From positions 60,241-124,240 of the forward strand of contig NZ_ML675587.1 of assembly GCF_007826885.1 (NCBI RefSeq): a stretch of 64,000 nucleotides of DNA. Reading direction: 5' to 3'. Positions 1 through 8,984 of the stretch are shown here, piece by piece. The notes beneath the pieces are model-generated. The model did no database searches and had not been told where the DNA came from. It saw only the letters and a program-made list of their open reading frames with translations. The position numbers and the translations under genes were made by a program. Source of the stretch: Candidatus Nitrosocosmicus arcticus (GTDB lineage: Archaea > Thermoproteota > Nitrososphaeria > Nitrososphaerales > Nitrososphaeraceae). The stretch's first letter is position 1. Every line of letters begins with the position of its first letter.

Positions 1-1
1 T

Positions 2-1240
2 CTTTCTTGGGAACTAGTTGATGAGGGTATCAAAGTTGTAGCAACAAATCCGGGTCCGGTTCATTCAGATAGAATATATAAAACCGTTTACCCTAAAGCA
101 GCAGCTGAATTTTTAAGAGTCGGAGGTTTTCCGGGTTTGAGTCACAAGCATATCGAAGAGATTTCAGCTGCCTTATTACCATATTTAGGTGATGAACCCG
201 AAATAATCGACACTGAATCGAAGAAAATTGCGACTTCTTTAGCTAAAAAATACAAAGATTTGGATCCTGTAAAGACTCAGCATTTGGCAAAGGAACTTTT
301 GGCTAAGATTCAAGAAATTGCTGAAAAGGTACAGAATAATACGAAGAAAATGATAGTTGATAATGAATTCTTATCTCAGGAAGATGTAGCTGAGATGGTA
401 CATAATTTAGGAAGCGATGAAATGAGCAAGTTATTAAATGGAAAAGTGATTCCAAATGACAGGGTTTTCTACCCAGTAAAACCAATAGTTGAAAGGACCT
501 TAAACATTGAGATGGATAAGACCCTAGAAGATAAAACAATTTTAATTACCACGACCTCTACAGAAGAGAAATTGTTGAACTATATCAAGAAAATTGCAGC
601 CAAGATTAATGGCTTAAACGTGAAGCAACTAATTGTCCTTACACATACCGATGAACATTCACTAGAAGTGAGCAAAATGTTTGAAGGATTTCACCATCAC
701 GCTATCGATTTAGGTAATGAGGTTACAGTTAAGAAAATTTTCAATACAATCAATTCACGATATGGCAGAGCAGATTCAGTCATACATTTTACCGGTAGTT
801 ACGACTATGATAAAAAACTAACTTCGCTTGACCGTAAAGGATGGGACAACTTGGTGGATAACTTCGTTAATATCCCGCACCTAGTCACAACCGAATCAGT
901 ATTATCAATGACTACACACCAGGCGTTAGATGACCCTTCACTATTTAAAGGAGCTAAGGGAAACATCGTAATCGTCGGTCCTAATTCGCCGGTGGGGAAG
1001 AAAGTAGGTGGTGAGGTCCGTGCCAGGTCAGAAGTTTTTAGGGGAGCGTTAAGACCATATGTCACTACTGCCAATCAAGAACTCCACGATGTATTAAATT
1101 CCGACATAAATCTAACTCTCGTTTTACCGGGGAACATAAATGGCGATTTACCAGACTATGACAAAATGGAGAATTCATTGATTGGTTTATGCTCGCAAGA
1201 ATCTCAAAAAAATAATTTAATTTATTATATAGACGAATAA
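2..1240 (+). CDS. Tandem short-chain dehydrogenase/reductase, 3' part (runs off left edge)
   Basis: The reading frame is open from base 2, so the start lies outside the window; the ATG-like codon near 137 is internal. The first visible residues (NPGPVHSDRIY) look like the end of one SDR Rossmann domain. After a helical linker (about residues 20-165 of the visible part) a second nucleotide-binding-like domain follows (TILITTTS, SVIHFTGSYDYD, GNIVIVGPNSP) and runs to the C terminus. Two SDR modules in one chain recall the N-terminal half of Chloroflexus malonyl-CoA reductase, but substrate and cofactor cannot be read from this part. The second domain lacks an obvious Tyr-x-x-x-Lys site, so it may be structural. 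Confidence 0.7.
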   Translation, partial: LSWELVDEGIKVVATNPGPVHSDRIYKTVYPKAAAEFLRVGGFPGLSHKHIEEISAALLPYLGDEPEIIDTESKKIATSLAKKYKDLDPVKTQHLAKELLAKIQEIAEKVQNNTKKMIVDNEFLSQEDVAEMVHNLGSDEMSKLLNGKVIPNDRVFYPVKPIVERTLNIEMDKTLEDKTILITTTSTEEKLLNYIKKIAAKINGLNVKQLIVLTHTDEHSLEVSKMFEGFHHHAIDLGNEVTVKKIFNTINSRYGRADSVIHFTGSYDYDKKLTSLDRKGWDNLVDNFVNIPHLVTTESVLSMTTHQALDDPSLFKGAKGNIVIVGPNSPVGKKVGGEVRARSEVFRGALRPYVTTANQELHDVLNSDINLTLVLPGNINGDLPDYDKMENSLIGLCSQESQKNNLIYYIDE

Positions 1241-1252
1241 TTTTTTTTCAAA

Positions 1253-1468
1253 CTAATGGTGATGTTTAGTATGATGTAGGTTATTCTTTCTTTCATACAT
1301 CGCGGTCCAAAACCCGACTCCAATGGTCGCAATACCAATGGCCATTATAAGATAATCTACTATGAAAATAGTTGCCCAAATGGAATTTAAAAGTCCAGCG
1401 ATGAAGAACAGAAAACCCAGTAAGAATAAAGACACCCCTGCTATTATTTCAGAATTTAGCATTAGCAT
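1253..1468 (-). CDS. Small two-helix membrane protein with His-rich tail
   Basis: A 71-residue protein with two hydrophobic helices (about residues 9-27 and 32-52) and a soluble C terminus ending in HHTKHHH. It converges with the SDR gene, 12 bp away. I do not recognise a characterised family. The His cluster could bind a metal or simply be a charged tail. The start is an ATG, with a second in-frame ATG two codons later. Confidence 0.55.
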   Translation of the reverse strand: MLMLNSEIIAGVSLFLLGFLFFIAGLLNSIWATIFIVDYLIMAIGIATIGVGFWTAMYERKNNLHHTKHHH

Positions 1469-1535
1469 AAAACTAAAAATTGTATTCTATTATAAAAACT
1501 ATTAGATTATATCCTAACGTGAATACGTATAATTA

Positions 1536-2222
1536 TTGAGAATGGCAGGCTTATTTTCTGGAGGTAAAGATAGTACCTTTGCAATCCTCAAAACCACTTT
1601 ACAAAAACATGACTTGTGCTGCATCATGACAATGCATCCAAGTACCGATGACAGCTTATTATTTCATTATCCAACCACCAATCTATTAGGTAAAATTTCT
1701 AGAGCTATAGGTGTACCCGTTATTGAGCGCTTTTGCGGTGTAGCTGAGAAAAACTATGAAGTTAAAGAATTAACCCAATTGATTAAAACCGCTGTAGACG
1801 AATTTTCAATTGATGGTTTAGTAAACGGTTGTATTTCCAGCAAATTTCAATTAAACATTTTTCAGGATATATGCGACAAACTAAACATAAGATTAATTTC
1901 ACCTCTTTGGAATGTAAACAGTGATTATTACTATGAACAGTTGCTAGGTCAGGGATTTGAAATAATGATTACTAGAGTCGCAGCACTAGGTTTGGACAGT
2001 AGTTGGCTTGGAAAGATAATTACAAGAGATAATTATTCTACCCTAAAAAAATTAAGTCATAAATATCAATTTAACATGACATTTGAGGGCGGAGAAGCTG
2101 AAACTTTAGTACTAGATTGTCCTTTATATAAGAAAAGGATTTACGTTAAAGACCACATCATCACATGGGATGGGATCAGGGGAATGTTTGAAATATTAGA
2201 TATTGATTTAATAGAAAAGTAG
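1536..2222 (+). CDS. dph6: Diphthine--ammonia ligase (Dph6 family ATP pyrophosphatase)
   Basis: Last step of diphthamide synthesis on elongation factor 2: ATP-dependent amidation of diphthine with ammonium. The PP-loop SGGKDS lies at residues 8-13. The family motifs GLVNGCISSKFQ and the C-terminal FEGGEAETLVLDCP are both present. The length of 228 residues is normal for archaeal Dph6. The start is TTG at 1536, or ATG two codons later at 1542. It sits 6 bp ahead of srp54, giving a translation-linked run dph6-srp54-pus10. Confidence 0.88.
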   Translation: MRMAGLFSGGKDSTFAILKTTLQKHDLCCIMTMHPSTDDSLLFHYPTTNLLGKISRAIGVPVIERFCGVAEKNYEVKELTQLIKTAVDEFSIDGLVNGCISSKFQLNIFQDICDKLNIRLISPLWNVNSDYYYEQLLGQGFEIMITRVAALGLDSSWLGKIITRDNYSTLKKLSHKYQFNMTFEGGEAETLVLDCPLYKKRIYVKDHIITWDGIRGMFEILDIDLIEK

Positions 2223-2228
2223 AGAACC

Positions 2229-3593
2229 ATGCTGGATAGTTTAAAAGATAATTTGAGATTGGCCCTAAAGAAAATCGTTGGGGCTTCAGATATTAATGAA
2301 GAATTGATTAATGAATTGTGTAAAGATCTCCAGCGCGCATTACTAGGTGCGGATGTAAATGTTCGATTAGTCTTAGAAATAACAAAAAATCTTAAAGAAA
2401 GATCCTTAAGTGAAGCCCCTCCAAAGGGTTTGTCTAAAAAAGACCATATCATTACTATTCTTTACGGCGAACTATCAATAATGCTGGGGTACAGTGGTGA
2501 AGATATTAAAACCATTGACGCAAAAAGAATGGATGAAAATCTAATAAACTTCAATTCTGATAAAAAGAACACTATTTTGATGCTAGGAATCCAAGGTAGT
2601 GGTAAGACTACTGTTATCGCCAAACTAGCAAGATGGCTCTCAAAACATGGTTATAGGATAGGAGTAATCGGAGCAGATACTTGGCGACCAGGTGCGTTAA
2701 CCCAATTAAAAATGAATTGCAGTAAAATCAACGCTCAAGTCTATGGTGAGGAAGGTAACAATAATGCACTAGAAATAGTGAAAAATGGACTGGTTTTCTT
2801 TAACGATCAGCCAGTTGATATTATAATTATCGATACTGCCGGGCGACACAAAGAGGAACAAGGATTGCTCGAAGAAATGCGAACTATGTATTCAATCATC
2901 ATACCTGATCAGGTATTTCTTATTATCGATGGGACAATTGGGCAGCAAGCATATAATCAGGCAAAGATTTTCCACGAGAATGCCAAAATCAGTGGTATTA
3001 TTATTACAAAATTAGATGGTACTGCTAAGGGGGGTGGGGCGATAGCTGCTTCTTCTGCCACTGGTGCAAAGGTCCTTTTCATTGGAACTGGTGAAAGAAT
3101 TGATGACCTGGAGCAATTTTCCCCTACAAGCTTTGTTGGCAGGCTTTTAGGGATGGGAGATATAAAGGCCCTTCTTGAAATGGCACGCAACTTAGAAATT
3201 CAATCTGATGAAAATCAAGCAAAGAGGCTTATGAGTGGCAAAATGACAATCGAGGATTTTTATGCTCAAATGGAAAACATGGGGAAAATGGGATTCCGAA
3301 ATGTAATTGAAAATTTGCCAGGGCTCTCAAACTTTGTAAAAGATGACCATCTTGATGTTCTGCAACAAAAAATGGAGAAGTGGAGATTCATAATCCAATC
3401 CTTTAGTACTGACGAAAAGAAGAATCCAGATATTATTAATGAGGCTAGGAGAAAAAGAATCGCAAGAGGTTCCGGAGTTATGGAACATGATGTTAAAGAT
3501 CTCATCAAACAGTATAACAATTCAAAGACAATGATGAAACAAGCAAAGGGCCGTCAGATGCAAGGACTTTTAAGGAGATTTGGGCTTGGCTAA
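2229..3593 (+). CDS. srp54: Signal recognition particle GTPase SRP54
   Basis: GTPase of the signal recognition particle; binds SRP RNA and signal peptides and docks with FtsY at the membrane. N domain residues 1-90. The G domain has the P-loop GIQGSGKTT (about 120-128), DTAGR (about 202) and TKLDGTAKGGG. The methionine-rich M domain follows and ends with the RNA-binding segment SRRKRIARGSG-like (ARRKRIARGSGV) and a KQAKGRQMQG tail. Its 454 residues match archaeal SRP54. The stop overlaps the pus10 start by 14 bp, suggesting translational coupling. The partner SRP19 is encoded at 18732-19043. Confidence 0.97.
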   Translation: MLDSLKDNLRLALKKIVGASDINEELINELCKDLQRALLGADVNVRLVLEITKNLKERSLSEAPPKGLSKKDHIITILYGELSIMLGYSGEDIKTIDAKRMDENLINFNSDKKNTILMLGIQGSGKTTVIAKLARWLSKHGYRIGVIGADTWRPGALTQLKMNCSKINAQVYGEEGNNNALEIVKNGLVFFNDQPVDIIIIDTAGRHKEEQGLLEEMRTMYSIIIPDQVFLIIDGTIGQQAYNQAKIFHENAKISGIIITKLDGTAKGGGAIAASSATGAKVLFIGTGERIDDLEQFSPTSFVGRLLGMGDIKALLEMARNLEIQSDENQAKRLMSGKMTIEDFYAQMENMGKMGFRNVIENLPGLSNFVKDDHLDVLQQKMEKWRFIIQSFSTDEKKNPDIINEARRKRIARGSGVMEHDVKDLIKQYNNSKTMMKQAKGRQMQGLLRRFGLG

Positions 3594-4761
3594 AAACCAT
3601 GGAGAATCTAAAAACTCTAGAAATAAAAATTTGAAAAAAACAAATCAACTTCAGATTCCTCTCTGTAATTTTTGTTATAATCGAAATCTTTCTAAAGAGA
3701 AGATGTCCTTAGTGAAATATGCAATTCCTGTCAAGATAATAAAAACAGGTATGAAAGTTTGTTATATTTGTAGAAATTTTTTTCGAGGAACGTTACCATC
3801 TATAGTTGATAAAATATCAAACTCAGAAATGTTTAAATCAACCACTTGTATTCTACCTATCGATATAGGAACTAGGCTTCCCTTTATCTTCTATGAGAAT
3901 GAGGATTACATACGATCAATGTTCCAAATTAAAGGTACGGCAGGGATAAAAACCCAAATTAATTTATTGATTAGGGAAGAAATGCGAAAAAACAAAAAAT
4001 GTGCTATAGATCACGTGAATCCAGAATTGAAATTCGACGTTGTTATTGAAAATGACCTGAGCTTTAGCATAAATTGCAAAGCGAGAGAATTCTATCTTCT
4101 TGGAAGATATATAAAGTTAGGCAGAGGAATAGCCCAAAAAGATAAAAATTGGATGAAAATGGATTGTCAAAACTTTTGTAAATTGACAGATAAATATGAG
4201 AAATCGATAGAGCACTCAATTAGAAAATCTGTTTGGACAGAATATAATGCTGAAGATATGAAAATAACTTGGACTGGTAGCGAAGATAAATATAGCTTAG
4301 TTCTTGGTAGCGGAAGGCCGTTCATAGTAAAGGTGATCAATCCTAAAATAAAAGGCGCGGATGAGAAAAAAGTTTTGGAGAAGGATGTTGAATTGTATTT
4401 CAGGAAGATTAACCACGATGAAATCGATTACTATAGTAAATATAGAATGCTTGTTACCGTATTCGTCAAACTAGATGAGAAGGTTCGTAATATTGGTCAT
4501 TTTCAGAGTCTTTTGGAGACACTAAACGGTGAGGTGACCTTCAGAGTCAAGAACAGAAAAACTACAAGAAATATCTACTGCGCAAAGTTAGTAAGTGCAG
4601 AAGATGACAAACTTGAAATATCGCTAGAAATGGATAATGGAATACCTATAAAACAATTTGTAGGAGGCAACGATCCCATTGAACCTTGTCTTTCTAGTAC
4701 ACTCGAGACAAAGTGCGAATGTATATATTTTGATATTCAAGATGTTATTTTAAATAAATAA
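3580..4761 (+). CDS. pus10: tRNA pseudouridine(54/55) synthase Pus10
   Basis: Makes pseudouridine 54 and 55 in the T loop of archaeal tRNA. The N terminus has two zinc-binding CxxC pairs (CNFCYN, CYICRN) in a THUMP-like region. The catalytic domain contains GSEDKYSLVLGSGRPF, whose Asp matches the family nucleophile. The length of 393 residues is typical. Start is TTG at 3580 inside the end of srp54; a second TTG follows at 3586. The catalytic motif is somewhat divergent from the usual SGREDxDVRxLG. Confidence 0.85.
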   Translation: MGLAKNHGESKNSRNKNLKKTNQLQIPLCNFCYNRNLSKEKMSLVKYAIPVKIIKTGMKVCYICRNFFRGTLPSIVDKISNSEMFKSTTCILPIDIGTRLPFIFYENEDYIRSMFQIKGTAGIKTQINLLIREEMRKNKKCAIDHVNPELKFDVVIENDLSFSINCKAREFYLLGRYIKLGRGIAQKDKNWMKMDCQNFCKLTDKYEKSIEHSIRKSVWTEYNAEDMKITWTGSEDKYSLVLGSGRPFIVKVINPKIKGADEKKVLEKDVELYFRKINHDEIDYYSKYRMLVTVFVKLDEKVRNIGHFQSLLETLNGEVTFRVKNRKTTRNIYCAKLVSAEDDKLEISLEMDNGIPIKQFVGGNDPIEPCLSSTLETKCECIYFDIQDVILNK

Positions 4762-4774
4762 TAAATGAAATAAT

Positions 4775-5461
4775 ATGAATGATTTTGACCCATTGGCACT
4801 AGTCAAGAAGTATTTTAATGAAAAGAAGGTGGACGAACGGACCTATAATCTCATCAATGACAGGATGAGTGTAATTGAAGAGGGAGTCGAGAGGATCAAG
4901 CGCATAACCTCCATAGATTACCCATATTATTTTGTAGAACCTAACGTGCTGGTAGCAACTTCGGATGTTGAGTACCAGCAATATTCCATATTGTATGCAC
5001 GGACAATTCCATTTTGTACTACTGAAAATAAAATAAAAATAGTCATCCAACTTTCTGCCCCATTGGTAATGTATGGATTGAAAGGAACTCTTCACGCTGT
5101 GCTCGCCCATGAATTTCTACACTATTTGAAAATTTTAAAAAATATAATAAATTTAGAAGTAACATCAGATAATATTTCCAATACACTTTATGAAAATTCA
5201 TTTTCGGACAATGAAAAAACCCTTGATTCTAATAAAGTGTTCAAAGGAGACGCTTATCTCCAGCAATTGGTTTATAAAAAATTTGCAAATGGATTCAATG
5301 ATATAAAATTAGATAAAAAAACGGAATCATTATGGATTGAGAAAAAATTACCTATTCAAAAAATTATGATCGGAGATAATTTTATAAAGTTGCCCTTTTC
5401 TGCTTTGGTCAACACTATTGTGAAGGATTCCATAAAAAATGAAATCTTAAAATTTAGCTGA
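4775..5461 (+). CDS. Putative HExxH zinc metalloprotease-like protein
   Basis: A 228-residue protein with no close family that I recognise. A hydrophobic helix carries AHEFLHYL (HEFLH at residues 112-116), the zinc-binding HExxH signature. No signal peptide is evident, so it is probably cytoplasmic. It lies 13 bp after pus10 in the same direction and is likely co-transcribed. The third zinc ligand is not obvious, and the region after the motif is Asn/Lys-rich. It could be a peptidase or a SprT-like protein; activity is inferred from the motif alone. Confidence 0.6.
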   Translation: MNDFDPLALVKKYFNEKKVDERTYNLINDRMSVIEEGVERIKRITSIDYPYYFVEPNVLVATSDVEYQQYSILYARTIPFCTTENKIKIVIQLSAPLVMYGLKGTLHAVLAHEFLHYLKILKNIINLEVTSDNISNTLYENSFSDNEKTLDSNKVFKGDAYLQQLVYKKFANGFNDIKLDKKTESLWIEKKLPIQKIMIGDNFIKLPFSALVNTIVKDSIKNEILKFS

Positions 5462-5469
5462 TTAATGTA

Positions 5470-5667
5470 TTATTGTTTTGATTTTTTAGTTTGTTCTTTT
5501 TGAAATTCAGTATAGCTACACTTTCCACACGTTAATCTATCTTTATGCAGAGCCATGAAAACACCTTTGCCGCATCTTGGACACTCCCTTTTTATTCTCT
5601 CAACTTTATCGTCAGTAATTTTATAAAATTTTGAAACACTTACTTCTCCTTTTTTCTCTTTACTCAT
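5470..5667 (-). CDS. rps27ae: 30S ribosomal protein S27ae
   Basis: Small-subunit zinc-ribbon protein. Four cysteines in two pairs (CPRCGKG and CGKC) make the zinc knuckle, and the rest of the 65 residues is basic, as in archaeal S27ae. It follows rps24e by 36 bp on the same strand, the usual archaeal pairing, and converges with the HExxH gene 8 bp away. Confidence 0.93.
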   Translation of the reverse strand: MSKEKKGEVSVSKFYKITDDKVERIKRECPRCGKGVFMALHKDRLTCGKCSYTEFQKEQTKKSKQ

Positions 5668-5703
5668 TGCAGATCTCCCCTTACCATTGTGCTATCAATC
5701 AAT

Positions 5704-6078
5704 TTACTTCTTTTTAGATTTTGCTGCTGCTGATGCTGCCTGTTTCGCTTTCAGTTTAACTGACTTTTCCTCATCTATTACTTTTTTCCTTTCATCTTTT
5801 GTCATTGTTCTGAGGAGTCGATAACGAGGTAACTGTTTTTTTGCTTCTTCTAAATCATCATAATAATACATCAAAGTCAAAACATCAGGGTTACCATATT
5901 CACTCTTTAAAGAAATTGGCAAAAGATTCTTCTTGTTTACGCCCATCTTTCCTGCTATTAGGTTTGCGGCTTCCTCCCTCGGAATAGACCCAGTAGCATT
6001 CTTTATTATTGATTTAATCTCACGTCTTTTTAATAATATATTGTTATTATCTTCTAACAAAACGACTTCTAAGCTCAA
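5704..6078 (-). CDS. rps24e: 30S ribosomal protein S24e
   Basis: Small-subunit protein shared by archaea and eukaryotes. The N-terminal beta sheet (VVLLEDNNNILLKRREI) is followed by the S24e core with YGNPDVLTLMYYYDD and a Lys/Ala-rich tail. It has 124 residues, slightly longer than many archaeal copies because of the tail. It is the first gene of a pair with rps27ae. Confidence 0.93.
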   Translation of the reverse strand: MSLEVVLLEDNNNILLKRREIKSIIKNATGSIPREEAANLIAGKMGVNKKNLLPISLKSEYGNPDVLTLMYYYDDLEEAKKQLPRYRLLRTMTKDERKKVIDEEKSVKLKAKQAASAAAKSKKK

Positions 6079-6227
6079 ACTATTCTACTATCTGTCATGG
6101 GTTATTCAATATATGTATTACTAAATCTGGTTCTTTAAACTCTCCGTCTGATATCTGCTTGACTAACAAGTGTAAAAAGTCGTCAGATAGAACAATGATA
6201 AATTGATTCTTCTGATGCGTTAAATAA

Positions 6228-6497
6228 TTATTTGTTATTTACTTCTAACTCTTTAATTGTAATTCCATATTCGATACAGGAATCATCATCTAATCCCAAT
6301 TTTAAAAAATTTATCGCTTCGGCAAAATATCCCGTTTCATTAATCATATCTTCTGAAAATTGGGAATTGGTCAATTTAATAGCCTTTCTGATATCATTCA
6401 TTGTCAAGTCATAACCCATATTCATTAGGTCATAAAATAAAACTACAGGTTTTATGTAATCTCTTAAAGGACTTGGATATTCTTTTTTTGCTATCAC
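6228..6497 (-). CDS. Hypothetical protein, 89 aa
   Basis: An acidic, helix-rich 89-residue protein that I do not recognise. It starts with ATG and has no membrane helix, cysteine pair or catalytic motif. It is a plausible gene because its composition matches its neighbours and no other frame is better. It lies between rps24e and a decayed transposase, so it could be a lineage-specific protein. Confidence 0.5.
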   Translation of the reverse strand: MIAKKEYPSPLRDYIKPVVLFYDLMNMGYDLTMNDIRKAIKLTNSQFSEDMINETGYFAEAINFLKLGLDDDSCIEYGITIKELEVNNK

Positions 6498-6540
6498 TCT
6501 ATCTAATTTTTTGACAATATATGTTAGTCGAGTATCACAG

Positions 6541-7035
6541 GCATGGAGAACGGAGGAGTTCTACTTGAAGGTAAATGGCAACAGGAAATATTTTTATGCA
6601 CTCATCGACGATGAAACAAGATTCTGAATAGCCCAGCAGGTTGTAGAAACAAACTAGGATGCTGATATCAAGCCGGTGTTCATAAGGGGTAAGAAATTAG
6701 CAGGCACAATATCGCTTCCTTAGATAGGCGATGGTGCTCGAAAATTCCATACCGGCTATAAAAGGAATTTCAAACTAATACACTGCCACGAACAAAACAT
6801 ATCCGACAAATTCAAGTACAGGGAGATCAACAATAACAAGATGGAGATGCTTAACAGGGAAATAAGGGATGTGGAAAAGACCATTGGGGGACTCAAAAGG
6901 CCTGACACGCCAATCCTTAGAGGCTTGAGGATCTACCATAACTATATCCGAGAATTTGAAGCCTTGAAAGGCCAAACGGCTGCGGAGCAGGCGGGAATTA
7001 AGGTTGAGGGTAAAAAAGAGGAAAACCTTGACTGA
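6541..7035 (+). pseudogene. Decayed DDE transposase fragment, three in-frame stops
   Basis: One continuous frame reads like the catalytic and C-terminal part of an archaeal IS6-type DDE transposase: WRTEEFYLKVNG, YALIDDETRFW-like, ISDGA-like (IGDGARKFHTGYK), NNKMEMLNREIRD, IYHNYIREFEALKG and GIKVEGK. The frame is broken by TGA at 6625-6627, TAG at 6655-6657 and TAG at 6721-6723. The N-terminal part is missing upstream of 6541. The terminal 64 codons from 6841 are intact. Base composition is more GC-rich than the flanks, consistent with imported DNA. Confidence 0.82.
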
Positions 7036-7239
7036 AAATGCTACTTTGAAAGATGTAAAAAAGATTTAATTCTAACTTTCAAACTCAACTGTTCTTCAAT
7101 AGAGCATTTGCCTTTCATTCATAATACTCCATTATCAATTATAAGTTTGAGAGCATTTTTTAAAATTATTAGTTTTCTCAACGAAAGAATTTCGATCTTC
7201 ATTCAAATCATTTAATGTTTGTATAAATCCTGTATGCCT

Positions 7240-7760
7240 ATCGGAGATGTCATTAATCAAAACCGTAACCCCTTTCACGATAAGGATTTGAGTATATTAT
7301 TCCTGCCAGATCAGATAAGGGTTCAAAATGACTTAATCTATGCATGACACTTTATTCATTGTCCTTCCGCTCAATAATATCGTCTATCTTAGCGAGATAA
7401 TATTTCAATCATTCATCTAATTTCGTATTATCTTTTTCGGTTAATCCTAGATTAGCTTCAAAGTGTTTGATGTTTAGATCTCGAAAGTTTTTGCCCTTTT
7501 TATTAAAAAAAAAATTTGAAAAATTCAAATTTCTAAAAACTTATCAAAAACTTCCTCATACTGTTTGTCTTTTAAATGAGACAACACCCTTTCTTCAAAT
7601 GTTAGTGAATTCTTGTTTAATACGTTGTGATATTGAGAGTAGATTCAATATAATTAATATAGTATTTGGAAGGTCTATAGCAAGTAATTGTATTAATGTA
7701 GGATTCGAGTTTGTAAACTGCCATTGGCCGACGTTGACTATATTGTTATGATGTATATTA
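7240..7760 (-). pseudogene. Probable decayed protein gene (frameshifts and stops)
   Basis: On the minus strand, successive frames read like ordinary soluble protein. From 7641 down to a stop at 7525, the peptide includes NSLTFEERVLSHLKDKQYEE and VFDKFLEI. From 7486 down to a stop at 7352 it includes FRDLNIKHFEANLGLTEKD and LKYYLAKIDDIIERKDNE, interrupted by one TGA. A third piece upstream of 7641 (QWQFTNSNPTLIQLLAIDLP) is in another frame. Together they suggest a gene inactivated by frameshifts. The family is unknown, and the outer limits are approximate. Confidence 0.4.
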
Positions 7761-8288
7761 TTTCTTTCCTCTCTTTTCTACGGTGATTAACTAAAAAACG
7801 GGTTATCGGTATGCCAAATATTATAGTAATTGCACCTACAATCTGCGATAATTATTTCATTTAGTTAGGAAGAAATTACTATCCATATAAAATCAAATTC
7901 CAAAAATAATTGTATTTCTTAATGATTTTAGATTTTGAAGGATATACTTAAAGTAATAGCTTGAACCCAAAAATACTTTTATAAAGAACATTATAATATT
8001 TGGCTCTTGTTTATCACCATTAGCAAAACCTAATAAGGTGTTACAAGGCAGAACATGTAAGACCTTAAGGGAAATACAGTGACTACGGTATCAAGTACCC
8101 GTTGAACATATTAAAAACATTTTGAAATCTAATTCATATTTGAATGTTAAACAACTCTTCCACTATAAATTATCCTATATATCCATTTGAAACTTCTATA
8201 CAGCTGTAAACAAATGTAAATCAGACGACTAGTTGACAGAGCCCTAAATCTAGATTTTTATGTAACCTTGTTATTACCTTGATTTCAT
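7761..8288. other. Gene-poor stretch
   Basis: About 530 bases without a supportable gene. The DNA is AT-rich with scattered stops in all frames. One short plus-strand run near 8040-8120 translates into a peptide-like string with a stop (SDYGIKYPLNILKTF), possibly more transposase debris. A promoter for the HAD phosphatase is expected in the last 50 bases but no box is clear-cut. Confidence 0.4.
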
Positions 8289-8984
8289 TTGAAGTCCATA
8301 AAATTCTTTGCCATCGACATTGATGGAACCCTAACATTAAACGGTAATGGAGCTTTAAATCTTGATGCGTTAGCTAAACTTCGATATCTAGTCAAATTAG
8401 GCTATAAAGTAATTTATGTAACTGGCAGATCATCCCTAGAGGCTTACGCTTTGTCTGTATTTGGTGGAACAACTCATATTGCCATAGGTGAAAATGGAGG
8501 AGTTATCACTACTTCGCCTGTCGAACACAAATTATTAGCCAATAAAGAAAACTGTTTGATGGGATTTAATATATTAACCAAGAGGATTAAAGGAGTTAAT
8601 CAGAAACCTGTCTTTCCAAGATTGACTGAAATAGTTCTTGAGAGGACATTCGATATAGATGAGGGAAATAGAATCTTTATAGAAAATGATCTGGATTTGA
8701 CATTGGTAGATAGTAATTATGCATTCCACATCAACGAATATAAAATCAATAAAGGATTTGGCCTAGCATTCCTTTTGAGGAAGCTCAATATTGATTCTGA
8801 TGAGGCGGTTGCGATAGGTGATAGTGAAACTGATATCCCCATGTTTAAACAGTCAAGATTTAGCGTGACATTTGAAAGTTCTGCGCAAAATGTTCGAAAT
8901 AGCGCAACTCACCTGGTAGGAGGCACGAATGGAGAAGGGTTGATAAATGCGATTGACCTGATAATCAGAGGAAAAGCATTCTAG
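8289..8984 (+). CDS. HAD-superfamily phosphatase, archaeal phosphoglycolate phosphatase type
   Basis: Cytoplasmic phosphatase of HAD subclass IIB. Motif I is DIDGTLT (Asp nucleophile, about residues 10-16), motif II includes VTGRS, and the C-terminal motif is GDSETDIPMF. The 231-residue length and the NGGVI cap sequence fit the archaeal phosphoglycolate phosphatase family (TA0175-like); sucrose-phosphate phosphatases are relatives. Start is TTG at 8289. Its TAG stop overlaps the GTG start of argS by one base, indicating coupling. Confidence 0.82.
   Translation: MKSIKFFAIDIDGTLTLNGNGALNLDALAKLRYLVKLGYKVIYVTGRSSLEAYALSVFGGTTHIAIGENGGVITTSPVEHKLLANKENCLMGFNILTKRIKGVNQKPVFPRLTEIVLERTFDIDEGNRIFIENDLDLTLVDSNYAFHINEYKINKGFGLAFLLRKLNIDSDEAVAIGDSETDIPMFKQSRFSVTFESSAQNVRNSATHLVGGTNGEGLINAIDLIIRGKAF

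Noticed and set aside
7467..7751. 94-codon plus-strand frame
   Set aside because: It lies opposite the more protein-like minus-strand fragments and shows poor composition for a protein.
8030..8120. Fragment resembling a transposase N terminus
   Set aside because: Only about 18 protein-like codons with a stop; too short to support beyond a note in the gene-poor entry.
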